DNA of 64,000 bases from Sporobacter termitidis DSM 10068. Lineage in GTDB: Bacteria; Bacillota; Clostridia; Oscillospirales; Oscillospiraceae. This document shows positions 7,944 to 15,185 of the stretch, in pieces. Position numbers and translations under genes: made by a program. The DNA is taken from positions 1-64,000 of the forward strand of contig NZ_FQXV01000001.1 of the NCBI RefSeq assembly GCF_900130065.1, written 5' to 3'. Under the pieces are notes generated by a model. The model did not search any database. It saw only the letters and a list, made by a program, of their open reading frames with translations, and was not told the DNA's origin. Every line of letters starts with the position of its first letter. The first letter of the stretch is position 1.

Positions 7944-9185
7944 CTATTTTACAAGTACTTTCTTCAAATGCGCGAATCTGGGCAGGCCGCTTTCGAGAAT
8001 GCGGTTGTTTTCGCCCTGGATGAGCGGCAGCGCGTAATCGATGAAATCGCTGGTAATGTTGTTGCCCTCCGGGGTGATCCACTCCCGGGGAACTTTTTTC
8101 TCGGCGTTGGCGACGATGGTCAGCGGCTGGAGAACGAGCTTCACGGCGTAGCTGCCGGAGGACATGTCGCGCTCAAAGGCGACCATCTTGCCGGTCTCAC
8201 CGCGCAGGGCACATTCGACGGCGTATTTTCCGGCCCTGAACGCCTCGTCGATATCCGTCTGGGAGGCCAGATGCGCGCCGCAGCGCTGGAGGAGGCTGAG
8301 CTCGATGCCGCGGACCTTGGAGCCGGTGTGCAGCTTGATGATGCCGGACAGGGTGGCGGCCAGGCCGCCCAGCTGCACATGGCCGAAGCCGTCTGTTGAA
8401 GAGACCTTCGCCTCGGAGACGTACGTGCCGTCGGCATAATGGATGCCCTCGGAGACGGCGACGAGGCACTTGTTCTTTTCCTTGTAAATGCGGGACACGT
8501 CCTCAATGAACGGCTCGATCTCGAAATCGACCTCCGGCAGGTAGATGAGGTCGGGCGGCGCGCAGGAGATGGCTGCCAGCGCGGACGCGCCCGTCAGCCA
8601 GCCGGCGTGCCGGCCCATGATCTCCACAACGGTGATCGTCCCCACGTCGTAAACGTATGTATCCTTGCAGACCTCGGCCACGGATGTGGCGATATATTTG
8701 GCGGCGCTGCCGTAGCCGGGGCAGTGGTCCGTGCCGACGAGATCGTTGTCGATCGTCTTCGGGATGCCCATCACACGGCACTCGTAGCCCGATTTTTCCA
8801 TAAAGCGGCTGACCTTGTTGCAGGTGTCCATGGAGTCGTTGCCGCCGTTGTAGAAGAAGTAACGGATGTCGTACTTTTTGAAAATCTCCAGGATGCGCTG
8901 ATAGTCCGTGTCGTCCTTGTCGGGGTCGGCGATTTTATACCGGCAGGAGCCCAGCTCCGAGGACGGCGTGTTGAGCATGAGCTCCAGCTCCTTCGCGTCC
9001 TCCTGGCCCATATCGTAGAGCGTGTCGTTCAGTATCCCGGTGATGCCGTGGGCGGCGCCGTAAACGTTTGTGATTTCCGGCGCGTCCAGGGCGGCCCTGA
9101 TGACGCCGTAGGCGCTGGCGTTGATGACGGCCGTCGGCCCGCCGGACTGGCCGAAGACGCAGGCGCCCTTCAGTGTGTTAGACAT
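7944..9185 (-). CDS. pfp: 6-phosphofructokinase, probably pyrophosphate-dependent
   Basis: A 413-aa PFK-A superfamily enzyme that phosphorylates fructose 6-phosphate. GQSGGPTAVIN near the start is the phosphate-donor loop. Two positions separate ATP from PPi users. E. coli has GGDG and PGTIDND; here they read GGND and PKTIDND, so Asp and Lys occupy the two glycine positions, which is the PPi-type pattern. The Asp that normally precedes that pair is Asn. MGRHAGWLTG and the sugar-binding region are intact. GGAGGG precedes the ATG at 9185; the frame is open 20 codons further without a ribosome site. It is divergent from fructose-bisphosphate aldolase, the next glycolytic step. Confidence 0.88.
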   Translation of the reverse strand: MSNTLKGACVFGQSGGPTAVINASAYGVIRAALDAPEITNVYGAAHGITGILNDTLYDMGQEDAKELELMLNTPSSELGSCRYKIADPDKDDTDYQRILEIFKKYDIRYFFYNGGNDSMDTCNKVSRFMEKSGYECRVMGIPKTIDNDLVGTDHCPGYGSAAKYIATSVAEVCKDTYVYDVGTITVVEIMGRHAGWLTGASALAAISCAPPDLIYLPEVDFEIEPFIEDVSRIYKEKNKCLVAVSEGIHYADGTYVSEAKVSSTDGFGHVQLGGLAATLSGIIKLHTGSKVRGIELSLLQRCGAHLASQTDIDEAFRAGKYAVECALRGETGKMVAFERDMSSGSYAVKLVLQPLTIVANAEKKVPREWITPEGNNITSDFIDYALPLIQGENNRILESGLPRFAHLKKVLVK

Positions 9186-9253
9186 AAAAATCCCTCCAGA
9201 AAACATGGTTGTATGAATCATATCATACGTCTGTAACAAAATCAAAGTAAATG

Positions 9254-9281
9254 TTGAAATTCAAATTATTTGTGGTAAAAT
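9254..9281 (+). promoter_or_regulatory. Sigma-A promoter of fba
   Basis: TTGAAA (9254-9259) and TAAAAT (9276-9281) have 16-bp spacing in the intergenic region shared with pfp. Confidence 0.5.
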
Positions 9282-9347
9282 TTGAAGCGTCGGAAACGGG
9301 AATAATACAGAAGTCAGTTTTCGCTGTAAATTGAAAGGAGAATCATC

Positions 9348-10283
9348 GTGCCGATTGTAACGTCGAAGGAAATGTTTAAAAAGGCTTATGACGGAGGCTA
9401 TGCCATCGGGGCCTTCAATGTCAATAATATGGAGATCATCCAGGGGATCACCGAGGCGGCAAAGGAAGTCAACGCCCCGCTGATCCTGCAGGTTTCCGCG
9501 GGCGCCCGCAAATATGCCAAGCACGTTTATCTCATGAAGCTCATTGAGGCGGCGGAGGCCGATACGGGCCTGCCGATTTGCATCCATCTCGACCACGGAG
9601 AGAACTTTGACGTCTGCAAATCGTGCATCGACGGCGGCTTTACCTCCGTCATGATCGACGGCTCGAAACATTCGTTCGAAGAAAATATACGGCTAACGAG
9701 CGAGGTTGTCAAGTACGCCCACGACCGGGGCGTCGTCGTTGAGGGCGAGCTCGGAAAGCTGGCCGGCATCGAGGACGATGTCAACGTCTCGGAGGAGGAT
9801 TCCAGCTTCACCCGGCCCGACGAGGTGGAGGAATTCGTATCGAAAACGGGCGTCGACTCGTTGGCCATCGCCATCGGCACGAGCCACGGCGCGTACAAAT
9901 TCAAGCCGGGGCAGAAGCCGCGCCTCCGCTTCGACATTCTGGAGGAAGTCTCGCGCCGGCTGCCGGGCTTCCCGATCGTGCTGCACGGTGCGTCGTCCGT
10001 CATCCCGGAGCTGGTGCGGATCATCAATGAAAACGGCGGCGCCATGCCCGACGCCATCGGTATCCCGGAGGATATGCTCCGCCAGGCCGCCAGAAGCGCC
10101 GTGTGCAAGATCAACATTGACTCCGACCTGCGTCTGGCGATGACGGCCGGCATCCGCCAGTATATGGCGAAGAACCCCGCGCACTTCGACCCGCGCCAAT
10201 ATCTTACTCCGGGCCGCGACAATATCCGCACGCTGGTGAAAAACAAGATCGTCAACGTCCTCGGCAGCGACGGCAAGGCGTAG
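9348..10283 (+). CDS. fba: Class II fructose-bisphosphate aldolase
   Basis: A 311-aa zinc-dependent aldolase that cleaves fructose 1,6-bisphosphate to dihydroxyacetone phosphate and glyceraldehyde 3-phosphate. Visible motifs are AFNVNN near residue 22, the metal/catalytic HLDHG (about 82-86), GTSHGAYK and LHGASS with a zinc histidine, and NIDSDLR for phosphate binding. The start is GTG at 9348 with AAAGGAG upstream. It is divergent from the phosphofructokinase gene, so two consecutive glycolytic steps share one control region. Confidence 0.95.
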   Translation: MPIVTSKEMFKKAYDGGYAIGAFNVNNMEIIQGITEAAKEVNAPLILQVSAGARKYAKHVYLMKLIEAAEADTGLPICIHLDHGENFDVCKSCIDGGFTSVMIDGSKHSFEENIRLTSEVVKYAHDRGVVVEGELGKLAGIEDDVNVSEEDSSFTRPDEVEEFVSKTGVDSLAIAIGTSHGAYKFKPGQKPRLRFDILEEVSRRLPGFPIVLHGASSVIPELVRIINENGGAMPDAIGIPEDMLRQAARSAVCKINIDSDLRLAMTAGIRQYMAKNPAHFDPRQYLTPGRDNIRTLVKNKIVNVLGSDGKA

Positions 10284-10315
10284 CAGTCTGACCCTGCGAT
10301 ATCATATTTTGTTCT

Positions 10316-10394
10316 CGTAGGGGCCGCCGCCCTCGGTGTCCCACCACGGCGCACACGGGGGAACGGCCGCCGAAGGCGGCGGCCCCGACATTTC
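10316..10394. repeat. Intergenic dispersed repeat copy (GTAGGGGC type)
   Basis: A 70-80 bp unit begins GTAGGGGCCGCCGCC and ends GGCGGCGGCCCC, so its ends are inverted repeats. It is related by its GTAGGGGC edge to the units near 6966 and 14142. Confidence 0.55.
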
Positions 10395-10418
10395 TATTGT
10401 ATTAATAAATGTTAAAAG

Positions 10419-10446
10419 AAAGACGAAGCCGAAAAGCTTCGTCTTT
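10419..10446. terminator. Bidirectional terminator between fba and the MFS gene
   Basis: AAAGACGAAGC and GCTTCGTCTTT form an 11-bp stem with A- and T-rich flanks, between convergent genes. Confidence 0.85.
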
Positions 10447-10469
10447 TATGGTGCGGGGCGGTTTACTCG

Positions 10470-12227
10470 TTACTTTGCAGCGTCTCCGGAAACAGCGGCC
10501 TTCGGCGCGGGCGCCGGGGTCCCGTTGTCCTCGCCGTGCACGTAGCGCTTGCCGCGCAGGAACGAGGCGACGGCGGCGACGGCGGAGATGACGGCCGAGA
10601 CGTAGAACGCCAGATGCAGGCTGCTCATGACGGCCGGGGCGATGGCGTTGGGGAAGAAGGTGTTCCCCAGGAGCGTCGTCTGCGTGGCGGCGGGCAGCGA
10701 TGCGAGGACGTCCGGGCCGAGCAGGGAGCCCATCGGGTTATAGCCGAGGAACGCCGCGAAGAGGGCGCCCGTCGGCGGCATCTGCGCGATCTTCTCGGCG
10801 GCCGCCGCCGGTACGCCGGCGGACATGAGGCTGTTGCCGAGGATCGGGGGGAGCTTGCTCGCCAGGCCCACGATCAGTATGGCGAAATACAGCGTCATCG
10901 ACAGGGCCGAGCCGGTGTTCTGGAAGGTTGCGCGCATGCCGGCCGTCACGCCGCGCTGCGCGGGCGGGACGGAATTCATGATGGCCATGGTGTTCGGCGC
11001 CGCGAACATGCCCATGCCGATGCCGAGGATGACCAGAATGAAAGCGAAAATGCCGTATCCGAAATTGGAGGGCAGGGTGTTGAGCAGGATAAAGCCGATG
11101 ACCGTGAGCACCATGCCGCCCGTGGAGAAGAAGCGCGCGCCGTATCTGTCGGAAAGCCTGCCGGAGAGCGGCCCCATGACGAAGAAGCCGGCCGTCATCG
11201 GCAGCATATAGATACCAGCCCAAAGGGGCGTGGATTCAAAGGAAAAGCCGTGCAGCGGGAGCCAGATGCCCTGCAGCCAGATGATCAGCATAAACTGCAG
11301 CCCGCCTCTGGCGATGGAGGAGAGGAACAGGCTGATGTTTCCGAAAGCGAAGGACCGTATCCTGAAAAGCTGCAGATGGAACATCGGCATTTTGACGCGC
11401 GTCTCAATAAAGCAGAAGGCCACCAGCAGCGCGAGGCCCCCGACGATGCCGGCGATGACCCAGGGGTTCGACCAGCCCATGTTGGACGCACCGTAAGGCA
11501 TGATGCCGTAGGTCAGCGCCAAAAGGAGCGCCGTCAGGCCGACGGCAAATACGCCGTTGCCGAGCCAGTCGATCTTTTGCGTTTTATCCGGCTTTGACTG
11601 CTCCTTAAGCTTCAGATACGCCCATATCGTGCCGAGAAGGCCGAAGGGGACGCTGACAAGGAACACCAGCCGCCAGTCGACCGCCGAAAGCACGCCGCCC
11701 AGGATCAGGCCGAGCAGCGTCCCGCCAACGGCAAAAATCTGGTTGATGCCCATGGCCGTGCCGCGCTCGTTCGCCGAGAAGGCGTCCGTAATGATCGCGG
11801 TGCTGTTTGAGAACAGAAACCCGGAGCCGATGCCCTGCAGGATGCGGAAGACGATCATGATACCGATGCCCGTTGCGCCCGTGCCGGGCGTAAAAAAGAG
11901 GAGTATCGAGGAGATTGTGAAGATCGCGAAGCCAAGGTTGTACAGCTTGACGCGGCCGAAAATATCCGAGATACGCCCAAAGGATACAAGCAGTGTCGCC
12001 GTCACGACCGAAAAGCCCATCAGCATCCAGAGCATGTAGGAGGCACCGTCCGGCGACAGTGGGTTCATGCCCATGCCGTTAAAGATGGCAGGGAGCGAGA
12101 TGAGGATGATGTTGCCGTTGATGGAAGCCATCAGGACGCCGAGGGTCGTGTTGGACAGCGCAATCCATTTGTAATTGACGCCCTTTAAGCCGCGTGGTTT
12201 TGCCTTTTGATTTGTCTGCGGGGTCAT
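10470..12227 (-). CDS. DHA2-type (14-TMS) MFS multidrug exporter
   Basis: A 585-aa major facilitator with about 14 hydrophobic helices. [15 protein letters not shown] between TM2 and TM3 matches the MFS motif A, and the [12 protein letters not shown] region fits the motif C area of drug/H+ antiporters of the EmrB/QacA group. Substrates are unknown; the family expels drugs and lipophilic cations. AAGGATC precedes the ATG at 12227. An in-frame ATG at 12290 lies inside a leader hairpin and is the alternative. The gene is divergent from a MarR gene. Its own promoter overlaps a clear MarR-type operator, so it is almost certainly repressed by that regulator. Confidence 0.92.
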   Translation of the reverse strand: MTPQTNQKAKPRGLKGVNYKWIALSNTTLGVLMASINGNIILISLPAIFNGMGMNPLSPDGASYMLWMLMGFSVVTATLLVSFGRISDIFGRVKLYNLGFAIFTISSILLFFTPGTGATGIGIMIVFRILQGIGSGFLFSNSTAIITDAFSANERGTAMGINQIFAVGGTLLGLILGGVLSAVDWRLVFLVSVPFGLLGTIWAYLKLKEQSKPDKTQKIDWLGNGVFAVGLTALLLALTYGIMPYGASNMGWSNPWVIAGIVGGLALLVAFCFIETRVKMPMFHLQLFRIRSFAFGNISLFLSSIARGGLQFMLIIWLQGIWLPLHGFSFESTPLWAGIYMLPMTAGFFVMGPLSGRLSDRYGARFFSTGGMVLTVIGFILLNTLPSNFGYGIFAFILVILGIGMGMFAAPNTMAIMNSVPPAQRGVTAGMRATFQNTGSALSMTLYFAILIVGLASKLPPILGNSLMSAGVPAAAAEKIAQMPPTGALFAAFLGYNPMGSLLGPDVLASLPAATQTTLLGNTFFPNAIAPAVMSSLHLAFYVSAVISAVAAVASFLRGKRYVHGEDNGTPAPAPKAAVSGDAAK

Positions 12228-12270
12228 AAGCAGGATCCTTTCCGGAAATAGTGTCGGGGGCGAAATAAAT

Positions 12271-12310
12271 GCCGTGGAACAGAAAAGCATTGCTTTTCTT
12301 CTTCCACGGC
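12271..12310 (-). promoter_or_regulatory. Stem-loop in the 5' leader of the MFS exporter mRNA
   Basis: On the minus strand, GCCGTGGAA and TTCCACGGC close the stem and AGAAAAGCA/TGCTTTTCT continue it, giving an almost uninterrupted hairpin of about 40 nt. It has no U tract, so it is not a normal terminator. It lies between the promoter and the ribosome binding site and could affect mRNA stability or start choice. Confidence 0.6.
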
Positions 12311-12340
12311 AGGTAATCAGCCCGCCTTTTCTTGACTTTT

Positions 12341-12369
12341 ATTATATAAAAATATAGTTGCCCAGTCAA
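12341..12369 (-). promoter_or_regulatory. Sigma-A promoter of the MFS exporter
   Basis: On the minus strand, TTGACT (12364-12369) and TATAAT (12341-12346) have exactly 17-bp spacing. This is a near-consensus promoter whose -35 box is covered by the MarR-type operator. Confidence 0.85.
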
Positions 12370-12374
12370 CTATA
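12353..12374. promoter_or_regulatory. MarR-type operator
   Basis: TATAGTTG and CAACTATA are perfect 8-bp inverted repeats with a 6-nt spacer. This is the typical form of MarR-family sites. It covers the exporter -35 box, and binding would block transcription. The marR start lies about 180 bp away on the other strand. Confidence 0.8.
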
Positions 12375-12466
12375 AATGATATCCACGGCGCGATAAAAAT
12401 GATGATTTTGGAGCGCGTTTTTTGCGCGCGTTTGGTCACTTTTTCATTTTGCCGAAAAATGACGGA

Positions 12467-12496
12467 TTGACGTTGTAATATCGGCCGTTTTAGAAT
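12467..12496 (+). promoter_or_regulatory. Sigma-A promoter of marR
   Basis: TTGACG (12467-12472) and TAGAAT (12491-12496) have 18-bp spacing, about 60 bp before the start codon. Confidence 0.5.
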
Positions 12497-12556
12497 AAAA
12501 TACTGAAAGAATCAGGACACGGCGTGCCCCATGCCATTGAAAGGTTTTGGTGAATT

Positions 12557-12988
12557 ATGGATGCGGACAACTCTCTGAGCCTCTGGTTTTCCATACTGTA
12601 CAGGTACCGGAAAAATTACCTCATGAAGAAGCTGGAACGGTACGGCGTCATCGGGGGATATCCCTATATGATACTGGCAATCCATAAAAACGCCGGGACG
12701 AATCAGGAGCAGATCTCAAATATCCTGAAAACGGACAAGGCCGCCGTGACGCGGGCGGTCAAAAAGCTGGAGAAAGAGGATTATATCCTCCGGGAGCCCG
12801 ATTTGTCCGACAAGCGGGCCTACCGGGTCACGCTGACCCCGAAAGCCGAGGCGGTGGTGCCGGAGATACGAAAGGCGCTGCAGGAGTGGGAACAAATCGC
12901 CGTGGCTGGCATCCCGGAGGACATGCTGCCGGTGCTCCGGCAGTACGTCAAGCAGATGTCCGACAACGCCGTGGCGTTCCAGATGTAG
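12557..12988 (+). CDS. MarR family transcriptional regulator
   Basis: A 143-aa winged-helix regulator. The recognition region QEQISNILKTDKAAVTRAVK (about residues 51-70) is followed by a wing with DLSDKRAYRVTLT. AAAGG precedes the ATG. It is divergent from the DHA2 exporter, whose promoter carries a palindrome fitting a MarR dimer. It most likely represses the exporter and is released by the exported compounds. Length is normal for the family. Confidence 0.92.
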   Translation: MDADNSLSLWFSILYRYRKNYLMKKLERYGVIGGYPYMILAIHKNAGTNQEQISNILKTDKAAVTRAVKKLEKEDYILREPDLSDKRAYRVTLTPKAEAVVPEIRKALQEWEQIAVAGIPEDMLPVLRQYVKQMSDNAVAFQM

Positions 12989-13026
12989 GCGTCATGCGAT
13001 GTACGAACTTCAGTCCGCTGTATTTA

Positions 13027-13060
13027 AAATGAGGGCGCCATTCACGGCGCCCTCATTTTA
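13027..13060. terminator. Bidirectional terminator between marR and the GIY-YIG gene
   Basis: AAAATGAGGGCGCC and GGCGCCCTCATTTT form a perfect 14-bp stem with a 6-nt loop between convergent genes. Confidence 0.9.
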
Positions 13061-13083
13061 AGTTGAAATCATATTTCGATGCT

Positions 13084-13437
13084 CTAATATAAAACTGCCG
13101 GGTCGTATTTCTCCAGCCACATGTTTTTCAGTACGTCCAGATCGTCGCGGAATTCCGCCGCGGTCTGGTCCTCGTTTTTGTCGATCGTCTCAAGGGCTTC
13201 AAACTCAAACGCGCCGCCGCCGTATCTGGCCCAGTCCTTGCCGAGCCTTATGTTAACGCAGGAGCCTGTCTGCTGCGCGAAGCAGAAGCGGTTTTCCGCC
13301 GCGGAGATATCCGGCGCGTCGTCGAGAAAAATCCTGCCGTTTTCTTTGTTTCGTATGAGATACACGCCGCCGGCCTGCGTTCGCGCGCGTTCCTTATAGG
13401 CGCTGATGAGCTGCTTTTTCGTTTCTTTGTCCGCCAT
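13084..13437 (-). CDS. GIY-YIG nuclease family protein
   Basis: A 117-aa protein resembling the small stand-alone GIY-YIG proteins of Firmicutes. GGVYLIRNKENGRIFL (about residues 23-38) stands for the first strand and GIY motif, with the second motif not obvious. The canonical catalytic arginine and glutamate are not clear to me, so activity is uncertain. It starts 2 bp after the DUF6530 gene stops, so the two are one operon with a promoter and palindromic operator in front. Function unknown. Confidence 0.7.
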   Translation of the reverse strand: MADKETKKQLISAYKERARTQAGGVYLIRNKENGRIFLDDAPDISAAENRFCFAQQTGSCVNIRLGKDWARYGGGAFEFEALETIDKNEDQTAAEFRDDLDVLKNMWLEKYDPAVLY

Positions 13438-13439
13438 GC

Positions 13440-13928
13440 TCAGTACCCCATGTCCCGCAGCAGCCCGGAGAGGCGGCGCAGCCGTTCGCTCAAAAGCTCG
13501 TCGTCCTTTAACAGCGCGTCGCGGAAAAGGACAATGTCTTCGTCGATCATCGGATTATCGGCGCAGACGGACACGTCCAGCGCACCGCCCTGCAGCGGTA
13601 TGCGGTCGATCGCCGCGCTGTTTTCGTCGTACAGCTTCGGGTATCTGTAGGCGTCCTGCAGATATGTTTTTGTCCGGCAGATGAGGATGGCCAGGTCGAG
13701 AACCCGATGCAGCGGCATTTCCTCGGACTGCCGCGACCATTTTTCCCCCGTGTAGCGCCAGATCTTCGCCGAAACATCGACCTTGCCCCGGTCGTTCCAC
13801 TGCGCCAGCCCCACCGAAAGCCCCTTCGCGTCCGAATGATCGGCGTACCGCCCATCGATCCTGTCATACTCCTCGGAGACGATAACAGGCTTGTGCTTGA
13901 GTGTCGTCGGTATTTTCATGTGTATCAT
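13440..13928 (-). CDS. DUF6530 family protein
   Basis: A 162-aa protein that I match to the DUF6530 family from memory of its conserved blocks: KHKPVIVSEEYDRIDGRYA near the start, then GLSVGLAQWNDRGKVD, then KWSRQSEEMPLHRVLDLAIL. No function is known. There is no signal peptide or membrane segment. An in-frame ATG at 13919 may be the true start; neither has a strong ribosome site. It is first in an operon with a GIY-YIG protein, under a near-consensus promoter with a palindrome at the start site. Confidence 0.75.
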   Translation of the reverse strand: MIHMKIPTTLKHKPVIVSEEYDRIDGRYADHSDAKGLSVGLAQWNDRGKVDVSAKIWRYTGEKWSRQSEEMPLHRVLDLAILICRTKTYLQDAYRYPKLYDENSAAIDRIPLQGGALDVSVCADNPMIDEDIVLFRDALLKDDELLSERLRRLSGLLRDMGY

Positions 13929-13940
13929 CCAATCAGTAAA

Positions 13941-13955
13941 TTAGTAAATTACTAA
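13941..13955. promoter_or_regulatory. Palindromic operator at the start of the DUF6530 operon
   Basis: TTAGTAA and TTACTAA are perfect 7-bp arms around one A. The site lies just downstream of the -10 box, over the expected transcription start, as repressor sites do. An extra TTAGTAAATT-like half repeat flanks it. The repressor is not encoded next to it. Confidence 0.6.
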
Positions 13956-13958
13956 ATA

Positions 13959-13987
13959 ATAATACAATGAAGAAAAAGAAAAGTCAA
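13959..13987 (-). promoter_or_regulatory. Sigma-A promoter of the DUF6530 operon
   Basis: On the minus strand, TTGACT (13982-13987) and TATTAT (13959-13964) have 17-bp spacing. Confidence 0.75.
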
Positions 13988-14002
13988 GTGTTCGATCCCG
14001 CA

Positions 14003-14285
14003 TCGCCTCATCCCACCCCGGCTCCCTCAGACGAGGGAGCTGTCGCCCGCAGGCGACTGAAGGAGGGAACTCCTCCCGGCGCGGCACCGCACAAAAAGGC
14101 GGGCATGAACCCCCACCTCTACAGATACCCTCATGGTTTTATGTAGGGGCGATTCACGAATCGCCCGCCGTTCCCATCCCGTCCTCCTCGTCGCCCTCGC
14201 CGACCGAAGGCGTAAACTTGTGCCGCGCCGGCAAAAATGGCGTGCCGAATCGGCGCACCCTACGGGAAACGGTAGACAAGCGAAA
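14003..14285. repeat. Cluster of intergenic dispersed repeats
   Basis: About 280 bp of non-coding DNA holds two repeat kinds. The first is GGCTCCCTCagacGAGGGAGC followed by GTCGCCcgcaGGCGAC (about 14018-14060). The second is GTAGGGGCGATTCacGAATCGCCC (from about 14142), then a GTGCCGAATCGGCGCAC palindrome. Each is palindromic. I associate both kinds with Clostridia chromosomes. I see no gene here. Confidence 0.6.
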
Positions 14286-14303
14286 TTCTTGGCAAACAAA
14301 AAA

Positions 14304-14326
14304 GGGGCAGACACGCGGTCTGCCCC
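14304..14326 (-). terminator. Intrinsic terminator of nadB-nadC
   Basis: GGGGCAGAC and GTCTGCCCC form a 9-bp stem followed on the minus strand by TTTTTTG, just past the nadC stop. Confidence 0.85.
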
Positions 14327-14342
14327 TAAAAAACGGGTGCTT

Positions 14343-15185
14343 TTATTTGAATTGCAGGCTGATATCCAGCGCTTTTACAGAATGGGTCAGCGCGCCGATG
14401 GAGATGTAGTCCACACCGGTGGCGGCCACCTGCTTAAGGTCCCGGTCGCCCATGTTGCCGGAAGCTTCCGTAATGGCCCGGCCGGCGATGTGGCGGACAG
14501 CCTCGGCCATCTGGTCCACAGTCATATTGTCCAGCATGATGATGTCCGCGCCCGACTCCAGCGCCTCGTCGATCTGGGCGATGGACTCCGTCTCGACCTC
14601 GATCTTCAGCGTGTGCGGCGCGTTTTTACGGACGGCGGCGACGGCCTCCCTGATGCCGCCGGCGGCAACGATATGGTTATCCTTGATCAGCACGCCGTCG
14701 GACAGATTGAAGCGGTGGTTCCTGCCGCCGCCGCAGCGGACGGCGTATTTTTCGAGAACGCGCAGGCCGGGCAGCGTTTTCCGGGTATCGGCGATCTTTG
14801 TATCGTACCCTTCGATGCTCCTGACGGCCTCGTCCGTCCTCGTGGCGATACCCGACAGGTGCTGCAGGATGTTGAGGGCGGTGCGCTCGCCCGTCAGGAT
14901 GCTCCGTGCGGGGCCCTCGATCTCCGCGATGACGTCGCCTTTGTTAACGTGCGCGCCGTCGCCGAGAAGCACCTTGACGTGGACGCGGTGATCCAGGATG
15001 TAAAACAGCCGGGCGAGAATCCCCGCGCCGCAGACGACGCCGTCGGCCTTGGCGATAAATCTGCCGCTGGACACGGCGTCCTCAGCCACGCAGCTGATTG
15101 TGGTGATGTCGCCGGTGCCAATATCCTCGGCCAGGGCCGTGGTAATCAGCCTGTTGAGGCCGATGTAGTCAAATTGCTCGCTCAT
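14343..15185 (-). CDS. nadC: Nicotinate-nucleotide diphosphorylase (carboxylating)
   Basis: A 280-aa quinolinate phosphoribosyltransferase, of normal length. It converts quinolinate and PRPP to nicotinate mononucleotide in de novo NAD synthesis. LAEDIGTGDIT near the N-terminus and the blocks KTLPGLRVLEKYAVRCGGG and HRFNLSDGVLIKDNH (about 136-170) are family signatures, with substrate-binding Arg, His and Lys present. The ATG overlaps the nadB stop by 4 bp, so the two are translationally coupled, and a terminator follows. Confidence 0.96.
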   Translation of the reverse strand: MSEQFDYIGLNRLITTALAEDIGTGDITTISCVAEDAVSSGRFIAKADGVVCGAGILARLFYILDHRVHVKVLLGDGAHVNKGDVIAEIEGPARSILTGERTALNILQHLSGIATRTDEAVRSIEGYDTKIADTRKTLPGLRVLEKYAVRCGGGRNHRFNLSDGVLIKDNHIVAAGGIREAVAAVRKNAPHTLKIEVETESIAQIDEALESGADIIMLDNMTVDQMAEAVRHIAGRAITEASGNMGDRDLKQVAATGVDYISIGALTHSVKALDISLQFK

